Shown: positions 19,207-28,153, counted from the first letter of the stretch. The stretch is 64,000 nucleotides of DNA from Roseovarius atlanticus (GCF_001441615.1 NZ_LAXJ01000003.1:186001-250000); one strand, 5' to 3'. Numbers and translations: made by a program. Notes: generated by a model not told the origin, from the sequence alone.

Positions 19207-19232
19207 TTAAACGAAGGTTAAGGCAGGGTTAA
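19207..19232 (-). promoter_or_regulatory. Triple CtrA-type box (TTAA-N7-TTAA-N7-TTAA)
   Basis: Three TTAA words at 19207-19210, 19218-19221 and 19229-19232 are each seven bases apart. This makes two overlapping copies of the full CtrA consensus, TTAA-N7-TTAA. On the minus strand the words are followed by C, as in TTAAC. The only gene they could serve in this direction is the RTX protein starting at 19092, about 115 bases downstream. Confidence 0.75.
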
Positions 19233-19258
19233 TTTTCGGTTGCCGGAGATGGAGTTTC

Positions 19259-20212
19259 TCAGGTCGTGCGCCCGGGCGCGTGCACTTCGTACCCCGGTTC
19301 TTCGGGTTCGTCATCGACCATTTGGGCGGGGAAGCCCGGCGCTGTGATGTCGAGGCCCGTGGCCTCTTCCAGCCGGCGGATGATGTCGTCTGATTGCGCC
19401 CGCATTCCGTAGCGGCGGATGCCGTCCTCGAAGATCGAGATCATCAGGGGCGAGATTTCCAGCGGCACGCCGGCGCGGTCGGCGATGGCCTGGAACAGAC
19501 CGATATCCTTTTTCACCAGGTCCATGGTGAAGTTGATGTCGCGCGAGCCATTCAGAATGACTTGGCTTTCGGTTTCGTGCACGAAGGAGGTGCCGGAACT
19601 GATCGCGATGGCCTGATAGGTGGTGGCAAGGTCCATGCCGGCGGCTTTCATGGTCACCAGCGCCTCGCACAGGGTGAGCAGGTTTGCGGTGGCCAGGTAG
19701 TTCGTCATGACCTTGAGCACCGAGGCACTGCCCAGATCGCCGGTGTGCAGGATGCGGCGGCCCATGGTTTTCAGAAGCGGCAGGATACGCTCGAACGTGG
19801 CGCGGTCGCAGCCGGCGAAGATCGAGATATTGCCGGTGTCGGCGCGGTGGCAGCCGCCGGAGACGGGACAGTCGACGGCCGCGCCGCCGGCGGCGATAAC
19901 CTGCGCGCCCAGGCGTTTGACCTCGGCCTCGTCGGTGGTGGACATTTCCACCCAGATCTTGCCGGGGCCGACATGGGGCAGCATCTGGCGCAGCACCGCG
20001 TCCGAGGCGGCGGGCGAGGGCAGGCAGGTGATGACGGCCTCACAGTCCTGCATCATCTGCGCCGGGCTGTCGGCGGCCTGCGCGCCGCGCGCGGTGAAGC
20101 CCGCCACAAGGTCGGGATTGAGGTCATGCACCGTGAGGTCGATGCCGTTGCGCAAGAGCGAGCCCGCAAGCTTGCCGCCGACATTGCCGAGCCCGATGAA
20201 GCCGGTTTTCAT
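19259..20212 (-). CDS. NAD(P)-dependent oxidoreductase, 3-hydroxyisobutyrate dehydrogenase family
   Basis: A 317-residue beta-hydroxyacid dehydrogenase. The Rossmann motif is GFIGLGNVGGKLAGSLL at the N-terminus. DCPVSGG near residue 120 is the substrate-binding loop, and GSASVLKVMTNY holds the likely catalytic lysine and asparagine. Relatives oxidise 3-hydroxyisobutyrate, tartronate semialdehyde, threonate or similar acids; the exact substrate is not clear. It sits 92 bases after the LacI gene on the same strand, so that regulator may control it. Confidence 0.88.
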   Translation of the reverse strand: MKTGFIGLGNVGGKLAGSLLRNGIDLTVHDLNPDLVAGFTARGAQAADSPAQMMQDCEAVITCLPSPAASDAVLRQMLPHVGPGKIWVEMSTTDEAEVKRLGAQVIAAGGAAVDCPVSGGCHRADTGNISIFAGCDRATFERILPLLKTMGRRILHTGDLGSASVLKVMTNYLATANLLTLCEALVTMKAAGMDLATTYQAIAISSGTSFVHETESQVILNGSRDINFTMDLVKKDIGLFQAIADRAGVPLEISPLMISIFEDGIRRYGMRAQSDDIIRRLEEATGLDITAPGFPAQMVDDEPEEPGYEVHAPGRTT

Positions 20213-20304
20213 GGTTAATGCCTTCCCCCGTGTTTTTCCGGATGGTGCGGGGCGAACGCGTCGGGGTCTGCTCTGTCCGCGACAGGCGAGAGGCGGGGAG
20301 CGCC

Positions 20305-21333
20305 CTAAAGGCGGCGCAGGGTGTCGCCGTAGGTGAGCGTGGGTTCCAGCACGATTCGCGACGGCACGCCCGGGCCGTCTGTGCCAGCGGCCCGGGCCAC
20401 GATAAGTTCGGCGGCGCGGCGGCCGATTTCCTGGCGGCAGGAATCCATCGTCGCCAGCTCGCGCGGCAGGCCCTTGATCAGGTCCACGCCGTTGAAGCCT
20501 GCAAGGCCCACCTGGCCGGGAATGTCGATGCCCTGCTCGGTCAGATAAAGCAGGCCGCCCGCGCCGATCAGGTCGTTGGAGTAATAGATGAAGTCCAGAT
20601 CGGGGCTGCGGGCCAGCACGTCGCGGGTCATCTCGCGCCCCTTCTTGAGAGCCGAGCCGCCGGAATAGAACTCGCGGTCCTCGATCTCGATCCCGGCTTT
20701 GGCGAGGGTTTCGGTGAAGCCTTCGAACCGTTTGCGGGCGCGGTGGTCGAGCGGCATCTTGGTGCCGAGAAAGGCGATGCGGCGATACCCGGCCTTGATG
20801 ATCGCCTTGGCCATCTGCGACCCGGCGCGGCGGTGCGAGATGCCGACGACCGAGTCGATCGCGGTGCCGTCCGTGTCCATGATCTCGACCACCGGAATGC
20901 CGGAGGCGCGGAGCATTGCGCGCGCCGCGTCGGAATGTTCCATCCCGGCGATGATCACGCCCGAGGGGCGCCACGAGAGCATTTCGTAGAGGACCTTTTC
21001 CTCTTTCTCGGGGCGGTAGCCGGTGACGCCGACCACGGGTTGCAGCTCGGTTTCGTCGAGGGCTTCGGAGATGCCGGTCATGACCTCGGGGAAGACCATG
21101 TTGGACATTGAGGGAATGATGACGGCGACCAGATTGACCCGCTGGCTGGCCAGCGCCCCGGCGATCTTGTTGGGCACGTAGCCCAGTGTCTTGGCGGCGG
21201 CGAGGACACGGCTGCGGGTGGTGTCGGACACGTCGCCGCGATTGCGCAAGACGCGGCTGACGGTCATCTCGGACACGCCCGAAGCCTCGGACACGTCGCG
21301 AAGCGTGAGCGGGCGGTTATCCTGTGACGTCAT
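20305..21333 (-). CDS. LacI/GntR-type transcriptional regulator
   Basis: A 342-residue LacI-family repressor. The helix-turn-helix VSEASGVSEMTVSRVLR is at about residues 14-30, and the hinge helix ends at NKIAGALASQR. The effector domain has NLVAVIIPSMSNMVFPE, SWRPSGVIIAGME and DFIYYSNDLIGAGGL. The pattern is closest to the gluconate GntR group, so a sugar acid may be the ligand. It likely regulates the neighbouring dehydrogenase. No clear operator palindrome was picked out upstream. Confidence 0.88.
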   Translation of the reverse strand: MTSQDNRPLTLRDVSEASGVSEMTVSRVLRNRGDVSDTTRSRVLAAAKTLGYVPNKIAGALASQRVNLVAVIIPSMSNMVFPEVMTGISEALDETELQPVVGVTGYRPEKEEKVLYEMLSWRPSGVIIAGMEHSDAARAMLRASGIPVVEIMDTDGTAIDSVVGISHRRAGSQMAKAIIKAGYRRIAFLGTKMPLDHRARKRFEGFTETLAKAGIEIEDREFYSGGSALKKGREMTRDVLARSPDLDFIYYSNDLIGAGGLLYLTEQGIDIPGQVGLAGFNGVDLIKGLPRELATMDSCRQEIGRRAAELIVARAAGTDGPGVPSRIVLEPTLTYGDTLRRL

Positions 21334-21402
21334 GGCGCGGGGCGTTCCTGTCAGGGGGTGCGCCGATTCTAGCCGAACCGGCGTCACCGCTGCAAGCAGG
21401 GC

Positions 21403-21945
21403 TTACTCCGCCTCGGTTTCCGGGTCGGGGTCGGTCTGCGCCTCTGCGGAGGGATCCGGGGCTGGGGCAGATATGGGATCGAACGCGCCCACCGAGATAT
21501 CCAGCAGAACCCACCGCCGGCCTTCGTTTACCAGCACCATGTCAAAGCTGAAATGTTGTGGCCGGGTCGGAAAGTACCCTGTGAGCCGCATCTGCTGACC
21601 CCCGGCGGCAATCTGGGCCTGGAGGATCTCGGGCTCGGTCACCAGGACCGGCAGCATGTCGAGACCGGCCTCACGCACCGGCGTGAAGAGCCCGGCAAGC
21701 CGGGTCGGATCGTTCGCGGCGGAAAACTCGGGCGCGGCATAGTCCCTCAAAACGGTATAGTTGCCCGTCCAGTTGCCGTGATTCACGGCCGTCATGATGT
21801 CGCGGATCAGCGCGACGGCAAAGCTGCGCTCGACCTGTTCCTGTGCGGCCGCATTTGCGGTCATGAGCACCACGGCGAAAAGCGCCGCAACGATCCGTTG
21901 CGACGCTCCCTTCAAGGCGAGATGTGTTGCCGTTACCAGGCCCAT
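21403..21945 (-). CDS. Secreted protein of unknown function
   Basis: A 180-residue protein with an N-terminal signal sequence ending near MTANAAAQEQ. The mature part is compact (FAVALIRDIMTAVNHGNWTGN, FSAANDPTRL, FSFDMVLVNEGRRW) and the C-terminus is an acidic, proline-rich tail. The start overlaps the end of the YadA-like gene by 13 bases, so it was probably coupled to it. I do not recognise the family. It may assist the adhesin, but this is only inferred from position. Confidence 0.75.
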   Translation of the reverse strand: MGLVTATHLALKGASQRIVAALFAVVLMTANAAAQEQVERSFAVALIRDIMTAVNHGNWTGNYTVLRDYAAPEFSAANDPTRLAGLFTPVREAGLDMLPVLVTEPEILQAQIAAGGQQMRLTGYFPTRPQHFSFDMVLVNEGRRWVLLDISVGAFDPISAPAPDPSAEAQTDPDPETEAE

Positions 21946-23666
21946 GTCACCCCGACACGTCCACCGGTCTGGTTGTTGTCGAAACCGTGGGCGAGACCGG
22001 CGTCGAACTGCACGGAATCGCTGGCGCGGAAGCCCATGTTGAGCGCGAAGGCGGTCTTGCCTTCGAAGGCGCCGACACCGGTGGACAATGCGAAGGTCCG
22101 GTCGCTGGGCACGTAGGGCGCATCGAGGGCCATCGCCATCGCGATACCTTCTTTGTTGTTCTCGATGCCACGCGCGTTCGACGCAATCCCACGGGAGTTG
22201 GCCGCAATCGATCCTGTATTGGCCTGGACCGCGCTGGTCAGCGCCGCCGTCGGCAGCGCGGAATTGTCGACGGCCAGGTTACCCGCGGCGTCCGTCGTCA
22301 GGTAGCCGACGACGGCACCCTGCGCCGCGGTGCTTTCTGCGGAGTTGATGCCGGGCGTGGTATAGGTGTTCTGCGCGTTGCCGAGGACGAACTGGTTGGC
22401 GTTGGTAGCTTGGGCCCCGTCACCGATTGCGACCGAGTTGGTGGCCGTGGCTGCTGCGAGGTTGCCGAAGGACAAAGACCGCTCCCCGGACGCGACGGCC
22501 CCTTCGCCGACCGCCGTGGACCGCACGCCGCTCGCACTGGCAAGGTGTCCGAACGCCTGTGCCCGCTCTGCCGTTGCCATGGCCTGCCAACCCATCGCCG
22601 TGGCGCCGGGGCCGGTTGCGACGGTTTCTCCGCCGACCGCGGTGGTCGAGGGGCCGGTGGCCTGCGAGGTGTCACCGAAGGCAATCGAATCGACGCCGTT
22701 CGCGATGGCCTCGTTGCCGATGGCGGTGGCGTTGTCGCTTTGCGCGTCGGCGTTTTCACCAACCGCGAGGCTGCGGACGCCCTGCGCGGTTGCCAGGTGT
22801 CCGAAGGCCTGCGCGCGTTCCGCCGTGGCCTGGCTCTGTCAGCCGATGGCGGTGGCGCCGGGGCCGGTGGCTACGGTTTCGCCGCCGACTGCGGTGGTGG
22901 AGGGGCCGGTGGCCTGCGAGGTGTCACCGAAGGCAATCGAATCGACGCCGTTCGCGATGGCCTCGTTGCCGATGGCGGTGGCATTGTCGCTCTGGGCGTC
23001 GGCGTTTTCACCAACCGCGAGGCTGCGGACACCCTGTGCGGTTGCCAGATGGCCGAAGGCCTGCGCGCGTTCCGCGGTGGCCTGGCTCTGCCAGCCGATG
23101 GCGGTGGTGCCGGGGCCGGTCGCGACGGTCTCGCCGCCGACTGCGGTGGTCGAGGGTCCGGTGGCCTGCGAGGTGTCACCGAAGGCGATCGAGTCGACGC
23201 CGTTCGCGATGGCCTCGTTGCCGATGGCGGTGGCATTGTCGCTCTGCGCATCGGCGTTTTCACCAACCGCGAGGCTGCGGACGCCCTGCGCGGTTGCCAG
23301 ATGGCCGAAGGCCTGCGCGCGTTCCGCCGTGGCCTCGCTTTGCCAGCCGATGGCGGTGGCGCCGGGGCCGGTGGCTACGGTTTCGCCGCCGACTGCGGTG
23401 GTGGAGGGGCCGGTTGCTGCCGCTTCGGACCCGATGGCGATGCCGTCGGTCGACGTGGCGTCGGTCACCGACTGATCCCCGATGGCGACCGAGAAATCAC
23501 CGTTCGAGGTGCTGTTTTCGCCGCATTCGACGCTGTTGGTGCCAGCGCCGGTGTTGCAGGGTGCGGTTGTGTCTGCCAACGCCGCGTGGCTGCCGGCGAG
23601 GACAAAGACGATAGCCGTGCCGCTGCGCAGCAGCGCACGGCGTGGGGATTGTGTGATGGAGAACAT
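21933..23666 (-). pseudogene. YadA-like trimeric autotransporter adhesin interrupted by an in-frame stop
   Basis: One reading frame of 577 codons with a single TGA at 22839-22841. The upstream part has a signal peptide (LLRSGTAIVFVLAGSHAALA) and YadA head-type repeats of the SVAIGD / TAIGNEAIANG style. The downstream part continues the head repeats and ends in a YadA membrane anchor (VGAFEGKTAFALNMGFRAS, GGRVGVTW at the C-terminus). The TGA replaces a TGG (Trp) present at the same place in the neighbouring repeats, so a single base change explains it. Head, neck and anchor otherwise stay in frame. Readthrough, phase variation or a sequence error are alternatives. Confidence 0.85.
22590..23345 (-). 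repeat. 252-bp tandem repeats in the YadA-like head
   Basis: The same codon position (TGG, or the mutated TGA) recurs at 23345, 23093, 22841 and 22589 (upper base of each codon), exactly 252 bases apart. The 84-residue unit includes AQAFGHLATAQGVRSLAVGE and NATAIGNEAIANGVDSIAFG. The three copies are nearly identical, differing mostly at third codon positions. Confidence 0.9.
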
Positions 23667-23856
23667 GAGACCCTAACCTTGGTTAAACTGATACTTTGAC
23701 CGAAACACTCTCGGCACTATTAGGATATGCGCCAAAGAGGCATTGAGTAAAACTATTCTTCCATTTTTCTTGATGTCTGCGCGCGCAGGCGCAATCCGAG
23801 AGACGTTTCATCCTCTTCGTGACACGCGCGGGCGACTGAATTATGAACGCCACAGC

Positions 23857-23933
23857 GGCCCCGTGGCTCAACTGGATAGAGCAGCCCCCTCCTAAGGGGC
23901 AGGTTGCAGGTTCGAATCCTGCCGGGGTCGCCA
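23857..23933 (+). tRNA. tRNA-Arg (anticodon CCT)
   Basis: A 77-base cloverleaf including an encoded CCA. The acceptor stem is GGCCCCG/CGGGGTC, the D-arm is GCTCAACTGGATAGAGC, the anticodon loop is CTCCTAA on a GCCCC/GGGGC stem, and the T arm is GCAGG-TTCGAAT-CCTGC. The anticodon CCT reads AGG arginine codons. Confidence 0.95.
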
Positions 23934-23950
23934 GGTTTCCGCGTATAACG

Positions 23951-25561
23951 TCAGAATTTGGTCAGGCCGGGGCGCTTGCCGATTGTGATGTGGTCTATCT
24001 CCTCGTTGCGCAAGCCGAGGATCAGGGCCGGGATCATCAGGAACACCAGGCAGAAGATCGGCAGCCCCACGACGGTGATGACCTGTTGCAGGGCGGTGAG
24101 GCCGGCGTCGCCGGCGAGGACGATCAGCATCGTGGCCACCAGCCCTTCGGAGACGCCCCAGAAGACGCGCTGGCGAGTCGGGCCAGGATCTGGAGAGCCG
24201 GTGCAGAGCATGTCGACCACCAGCGAGGCGGAGTCCGACGAGGTTGCGAAGAAAATCGCGACCACGAGCACGGCGATACCCTGTACGAGGTCGGCGAAGG
24301 GGAAGTTTTCGAAGAAGGCGAACATGGCAAGCGGCACGGATTCGGCCACCGCATCGCTGAGTGCGCCGGCCTGGTCCCCCAGGGCATCGCGCGCGGCCGC
24401 GCCGATGCCGTCGATTTCCATCGCTTGCCAGCCGAAGATCGAGAACCAGATCAGAGTGAAGAGCGAGGGTGCCAGAAGCACGCCGAAGACGAACTCGCGG
24501 ATCGTGCGGCCGCGCGAGATGCGGGCCACGAAAAGGCCGATGAAGGGCGACCACGTGACCGTCCAGGCCCAGTAGAAGACGGTCCAGCCGCCTTGCCAGC
24601 CCCAGCCGTCAGAATCGGGGCCGATATCGGCCAGCATGTCGTTCCAGAACGCGAGGCGCGGCAGGTTGCCGAGGTAGAGCCCGACGGTTTCGACCATGCC
24701 GCGCAGCAGGAAGAGTGTGGAGCCGCAGATCAGCACGAAGATCATCAGGCCCACGGCCATGCCGATGTTGATGTTCGACAGAAGCTTCACGCCCTTGTCG
24801 AGGCCGGCGACGATGGAGACGACAGCGACCGCTGTGAGAACCGCGAGGATCGCGACCTTGAGCATAACGCCGGAGTCCCAGCCGAAGAGTGCGGAAAGCC
24901 CGGCGGCGATCTGGGACGAGCCGAGGCCGAGCGAGACCGCGACGCCGAAGAGCGTGCCGAGAACAGCGGCGATGTCGATGGCCTTACCCAATGGACCGTA
25001 GATGCGGTCCTTGATCAGAGGGTAGAAAACGGAACTGACGCGCACGGGCAGGTCGTAGCGGTTGATGAAATAGGCGAACGCCAGCCCCGGCAGGGCGAAG
25101 ATCGTCCAGGTGTGCAGGGCGAGGTGGTAGGTGGCGATGGAGATCGCGTCTTGCGCGGCCTCCTGGGAAAAGGGCTCGACCCCAGGCAATGGCGGGGTGG
25201 CGAAATGGCTCATGGGTTCGGCCACGCCCCAGAACATCAGAACGGTGCCGATGCCGCCGGCAAAGAGCATCGTGAACCACGACAGGTTTGTGTAGTCGGG
25301 GCGGGAGTCGCGCGGGCCGAGGCGGATGTGGCCGTGACGGCTCATGGCGGTCCAGATGAGGAAGCCGAGCCAGAGGTTCACGCCGAGAATGAAGAACCAG
25401 CCCAAGTGAGAGACGATCCAGGCGCGTCCGGCAGCGAAGGCGTCGCCGATGGGCTCGGGCGCGATGACCAATGCAAGGACAAAAACGAGGGTGAAGATGG
25501 CGGATACGGAAAAAATCACCGGATCGGTTTTCAGGCCCATCCGTTCAACCCACGTGGTCAT
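23951..25561 (-). CDS. BCCT family transporter
   Basis: A 536-residue transporter with about 12 membrane segments. BCCT carriers take up betaine, carnitine, choline or DMSP, often for osmotic protection or as carbon sources. The family block GWTVFYWAWTVTWSPFIG with VARISRGRTIREFV lies at about residues 325-360, and FATSSDSASLVVDMLCTG lies near residue 440. The tryptophan-rich segment forms the substrate box in known members. In a marine bacterium DMSP or glycine betaine are plausible substrates, but which cannot be read here. Confidence 0.92.
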   Translation of the reverse strand: MTTWVERMGLKTDPVIFSVSAIFTLVFVLALVIAPEPIGDAFAAGRAWIVSHLGWFFILGVNLWLGFLIWTAMSRHGHIRLGPRDSRPDYTNLSWFTMLFAGGIGTVLMFWGVAEPMSHFATPPLPGVEPFSQEAAQDAISIATYHLALHTWTIFALPGLAFAYFINRYDLPVRVSSVFYPLIKDRIYGPLGKAIDIAAVLGTLFGVAVSLGLGSSQIAAGLSALFGWDSGVMLKVAILAVLTAVAVVSIVAGLDKGVKLLSNINIGMAVGLMIFVLICGSTLFLLRGMVETVGLYLGNLPRLAFWNDMLADIGPDSDGWGWQGGWTVFYWAWTVTWSPFIGLFVARISRGRTIREFVFGVLLAPSLFTLIWFSIFGWQAMEIDGIGAAARDALGDQAGALSDAVAESVPLAMFAFFENFPFADLVQGIAVLVVAIFFATSSDSASLVVDMLCTGSPDPGPTRQRVFWGVSEGLVATMLIVLAGDAGLTALQQVITVVGLPIFCLVFLMIPALILGLRNEEIDHITIGKRPGLTKF

Positions 25562-25689
25562 ATGACTGTCCCCCTCTGGACGTTTTTTGTTCTTGGACGT
25601 TAAGGTGTCGAACGCAGAGGGGGTGGGGTGAGTTCCACAACTTTTGGTAGCGCGGCAAGCGAAACACGCGGCCCAGGGCGCGGGCGGCG

Positions 25690-26394
25690 TCAGATCACGC
25701 GGATGACTTTCTTGTCGATCGCCAGCATGTAGCCGCGCCGCGCGATGTTCTTGACCAGCAGTTCCGAGACCATCTGGTTGCCGAGTGTGTCGCGCAGGCG
25801 CTTGATGCGGGTGGCTCCGGCGGCTTCCTCGCAGTCGTCGGCGGAGCGGCCCGAGATCACCGCCTCGATCTCGGCGCCCGAGAGCACGTCGTCGTCCATC
25901 CGCGCCTCGGCCAGAACGGCGAGTGTTTCCATTGCCGCATCGGTCAGCTTGAAGCCCATGTTGTTGAGGTAGACGGCGTTTTCCTCGCGGCTGATGAGCA
26001 GAGAACTGACCTGGATGCCGGAATGTTCGATCTGGGCGAGGCGGCGGTTCATGCCGACGAGCATCACCAGGAACACCAGCGCTGCCACCAGAAGCGCCGT
26101 GGCGAAGACCAGCAGCACCAAGATGAGCATTCGGTAGCTGCCCAGGGTTTCGGAAAAGGCCGTGCCGGAGAGGGCGAGGATTTCCAAGAGCTTGATTTCG
26201 GCATCCGAGGTGAGCGCGTCGTTCTCGGCGAAGATCTTTGCCACCTTGTCGTTGAAGGCGTTGGCGTCGGGCAGGGTGAGTACCAGAAGGATCGCGGCAC
26301 CGACAAGGATGGTGACGATGGCCGCCACGCCAAAGAGCACGATCCGGTTGCCGGAGCGGCGGGTATCGGTGATGGAAGTGTCGAGATCCTGCAC
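25690..26394 (-). CDS. Membrane protein with C-terminal winged-helix-like domain
   Basis: A 234-residue protein. Membrane segments lie at about residues 19-41 and 88-113, with an acidic loop of about 45 residues between them, probably in the periplasm. The cytoplasmic tail ends RIKRLRDTLGNQMVSELLVKN and then ARRGYMLAI, which recalls the recognition helix and wing of OmpR-type winged helices. If so, it is a ToxR-like membrane regulator with reversed order, sensor first and DNA-binding domain last. The domain call is by eye and uncertain. It lies 19 bases upstream of a lone secreted protein's stop on the same strand order. Confidence 0.7.
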   Translation of the reverse strand: MQDLDTSITDTRRSGNRIVLFGVAAIVTILVGAAILLVLTLPDANAFNDKVAKIFAENDALTSDAEIKLLEILALSGTAFSETLGSYRMLILVLLVFATALLVAALVFLVMLVGMNRRLAQIEHSGIQVSSLLISREENAVYLNNMGFKLTDAAMETLAVLAEARMDDDVLSGAEIEAVISGRSADDCEEAAGATRIKRLRDTLGNQMVSELLVKNIARRGYMLAIDKKVIRVI

Positions 26395-26413
26395 GTGCCG
26401 CCTTCCTCCTGAC

Positions 26414-26656
26414 CTAGCCTTCGCGGACCGACAGGACCTTGAGCAAGGTCAGGCCCTGTCCGGCGAGGCGGGCGCCAAGCTGGGCGGTGGCGTTGGCCAC
26501 GGTGCAGGGGCCGCTGACCTGCGCGACTTCGTAGATCAGCTCGAACGGGGTGTCGCGCTTGGCCTTGTATTCGGCATAGCAGGCGGCCTGGGCGGCGCCG
26601 GTCGTGGCCGCGGCAAGGCCGAGCGTCACGACGAGGGGAAGGAGTGTGCGTTTCAT
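26414..26656 (-). CDS. Small secreted protein of unknown function
   Basis: An 80-residue protein with a clear signal peptide (MKRTLLPLVVTLGLAAATTG, cleaved after AQA). The mature part of about 55 residues has two cysteines (ACYAEYKAKRD and SGPCTVAN), which could pair. It is transcribed just ahead of the membrane winged-helix-like gene, 19 bases away, so they may form an operon. The family is not recognised. Confidence 0.75.
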   Translation of the reverse strand: MKRTLLPLVVTLGLAAATTGAAQAACYAEYKAKRDTPFELIYEVAQVSGPCTVANATAQLGARLAGQGLTLLKVLSVREG

Positions 26657-26724
26657 GGCGCCAAGATGCGCGTATCCCCGCCGCTATTCAATATCCGGTT
26701 GGCGGGAAACGGCCTTTTGCGCCG

Positions 26725-26739
26725 TGTTATCGGATAACA
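26725..26739. promoter_or_regulatory. Perfect 15-bp inverted repeat, operator-like
   Basis: TGTTATC-G-GATAACA lies in the 212-base gap between two divergent secreted-protein genes. Its size and symmetry suit a dimeric regulator. The AT-rich sequence stands out from the GC-rich surroundings. Confidence 0.5.
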
Positions 26740-26868
26740 GGCGGGCGATATTGCCTGTCCGGGCGGGGTGGACCCATCCTTGGTGCATCGCCTGACCCGG
26801 GCCGACACGATGACGTCATGACCGGGAGAGGAGACCGATCAAAGCTGAATGCAGAGAAAGGATCTGAC

Positions 26869-27402
26869 ATGACACATCGGAATTTCATATCGATCATACT
26901 GGCCGCCGCGCTGGCGGTGACGGGGATGACAGCGGCCCCGGCACAGGCCGGAGACAGGGATGTCGGCAAATGGGTGGCCGGGGCGGTCGCCCTGGGGCTG
27001 ATCGGTGCGGCCATCGCCGACCAGCGCCGCGACGACCGCGCGGTGACGCGCCACCAGGGCGGTCACGGGCCGCGGTTCAATGACGGGCATCGGCGCGGGC
27101 ATGGCTGGTACGACAATCGCGGGAATCGGCGCGGGCATGACGGCTATGGCAATCGCGGGCGTCACGGCGAGCGGTTCGCGCTGCCGCAGCAGTGCCGCCG
27201 CGACGTGCGGGTCCGGGGCGGCGTGCTGCGCGGATATGGTCGGCACTGCCTGCTGAACACCTATCCCCGGTTCAACGCGCTGCCGCATCACTGTGCCGTG
27301 GAAACGCGCGGGAACGGCCGCCGTGGTGTCATCTATGGCAGCCAGTGCCTGGAGCGGTACGGGTTCCAAGCCGGCTACAACAGCCACAACAAGCGTAAGT
27401 AA
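26869..27402 (+). CDS. Secreted Gly/Arg/His-rich protein
   Basis: A 177-residue protein with a signal peptide (ISIILAAALAVTGMTAAPAQA). A short hydrophobic stretch (VAGAVALGLIGAAIA) follows, then a low-complexity region of imperfect repeats such as NRGNRRGHDGYGNRGRHG. The C-terminal 65 residues contain four cysteines (QQCRRD, RHCLLN, HHCAVE, SQCLER), suggesting two disulfides. An AAAGGA site precedes the ATG at 26869. Function unknown; similar small roseobacter proteins are annotated only as hypothetical, as far as I recall. Confidence 0.8.
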   Translation: MTHRNFISIILAAALAVTGMTAAPAQAGDRDVGKWVAGAVALGLIGAAIADQRRDDRAVTRHQGGHGPRFNDGHRRGHGWYDNRGNRRGHDGYGNRGRHGERFALPQQCRRDVRVRGGVLRGYGRHCLLNTYPRFNALPHHCAVETRGNGRRGVIYGSQCLERYGFQAGYNSHNKRK

Positions 27403-27432
27403 CAGGCCGGACTTACCCGGTCGAGCAGGGAG

Positions 27433-27480
27433 GGGAGGCGCCCGGTTTAAAGCATCCCGCGGGGCGCCTCCCTTCTTTTC
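27433..27480 (+). terminator. Rho-independent terminator
   Basis: Perfect arms GGGAGGCGCCC (27433-27443) and GGGCGCCTCCC (27462-27472) followed by TTCTTTTCCTT. It closes the Gly/Arg/His-rich protein gene and separates it from rnhB. Confidence 0.85.
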
Positions 27481-27510
27481 CTTCCACCCGATCACGACTA
27501 TCAGGGGCCC

Positions 27511-28153
27511 ATGAGCATAACCGCGCATGGGCCCCATTTTCTGTTCGAGACCGAGGCGCTGGCCACCGGCGCGTTGCGCGTGGCCGGGGTGGACGAGGTG
27601 GGCCGTGGCCCGCTGGCCGGTCCGGTGACGGCGGCGGCGGTGATCTTGGATCCAAAGCGCATTCCCGAAGGCCTGAACGATTCCAAGGCGCTGACCGCTA
27701 AACGCCGAGCGGTGTTGCACGATGCGATCCTTGAGGTGGCCGAGGTGTCGGTGGCCCATGCCAGCGTCGCGGAGATCGACGAGATCAACATTCTGCGCGC
27801 GGCACAATTGGCGATGACGCGGGCGTTGGAGGGCCTTTCGCGCACGCCTTGTCTGGCGCTGGTCGACGGTAACCTTCTGCCGCGCGACATGCCCTGCGAA
27901 GGGCGCGCGATCGTGAAGGGCGACGCGGTGTGTTTGTCGATTTCGGCGGCCTCGATTGTGGCCAAAATAAGGCGCGACCGCATCATGTGGGCTTTGGCGC
28001 AACAGTATCCCGGCTATGGTTGGGAGACGAACGCGGGCTATGGCTCCAAAAGCCACATGGCGGCTTTGCAAAGTCTTGGTGTGACCCCACACCATAGACG
28101 TTCGTTCAAGCCGGTCCACAATATCTTGTATCAAGAAAAAAACGTAACCGACT

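Noticed and set aside
22590-23345. Possible CRISPR array
   Set aside because: The repeats are 252 bases, coding, contiguous and in frame with an adhesin; there are no short repeats with unique spacers.
21924-23699. Long open frame opposite the YadA-like gene
   Set aside because: It mirrors the repetitive adhesin codons. The product has no recognised fold and the minus-strand frame has signal, head and anchor.
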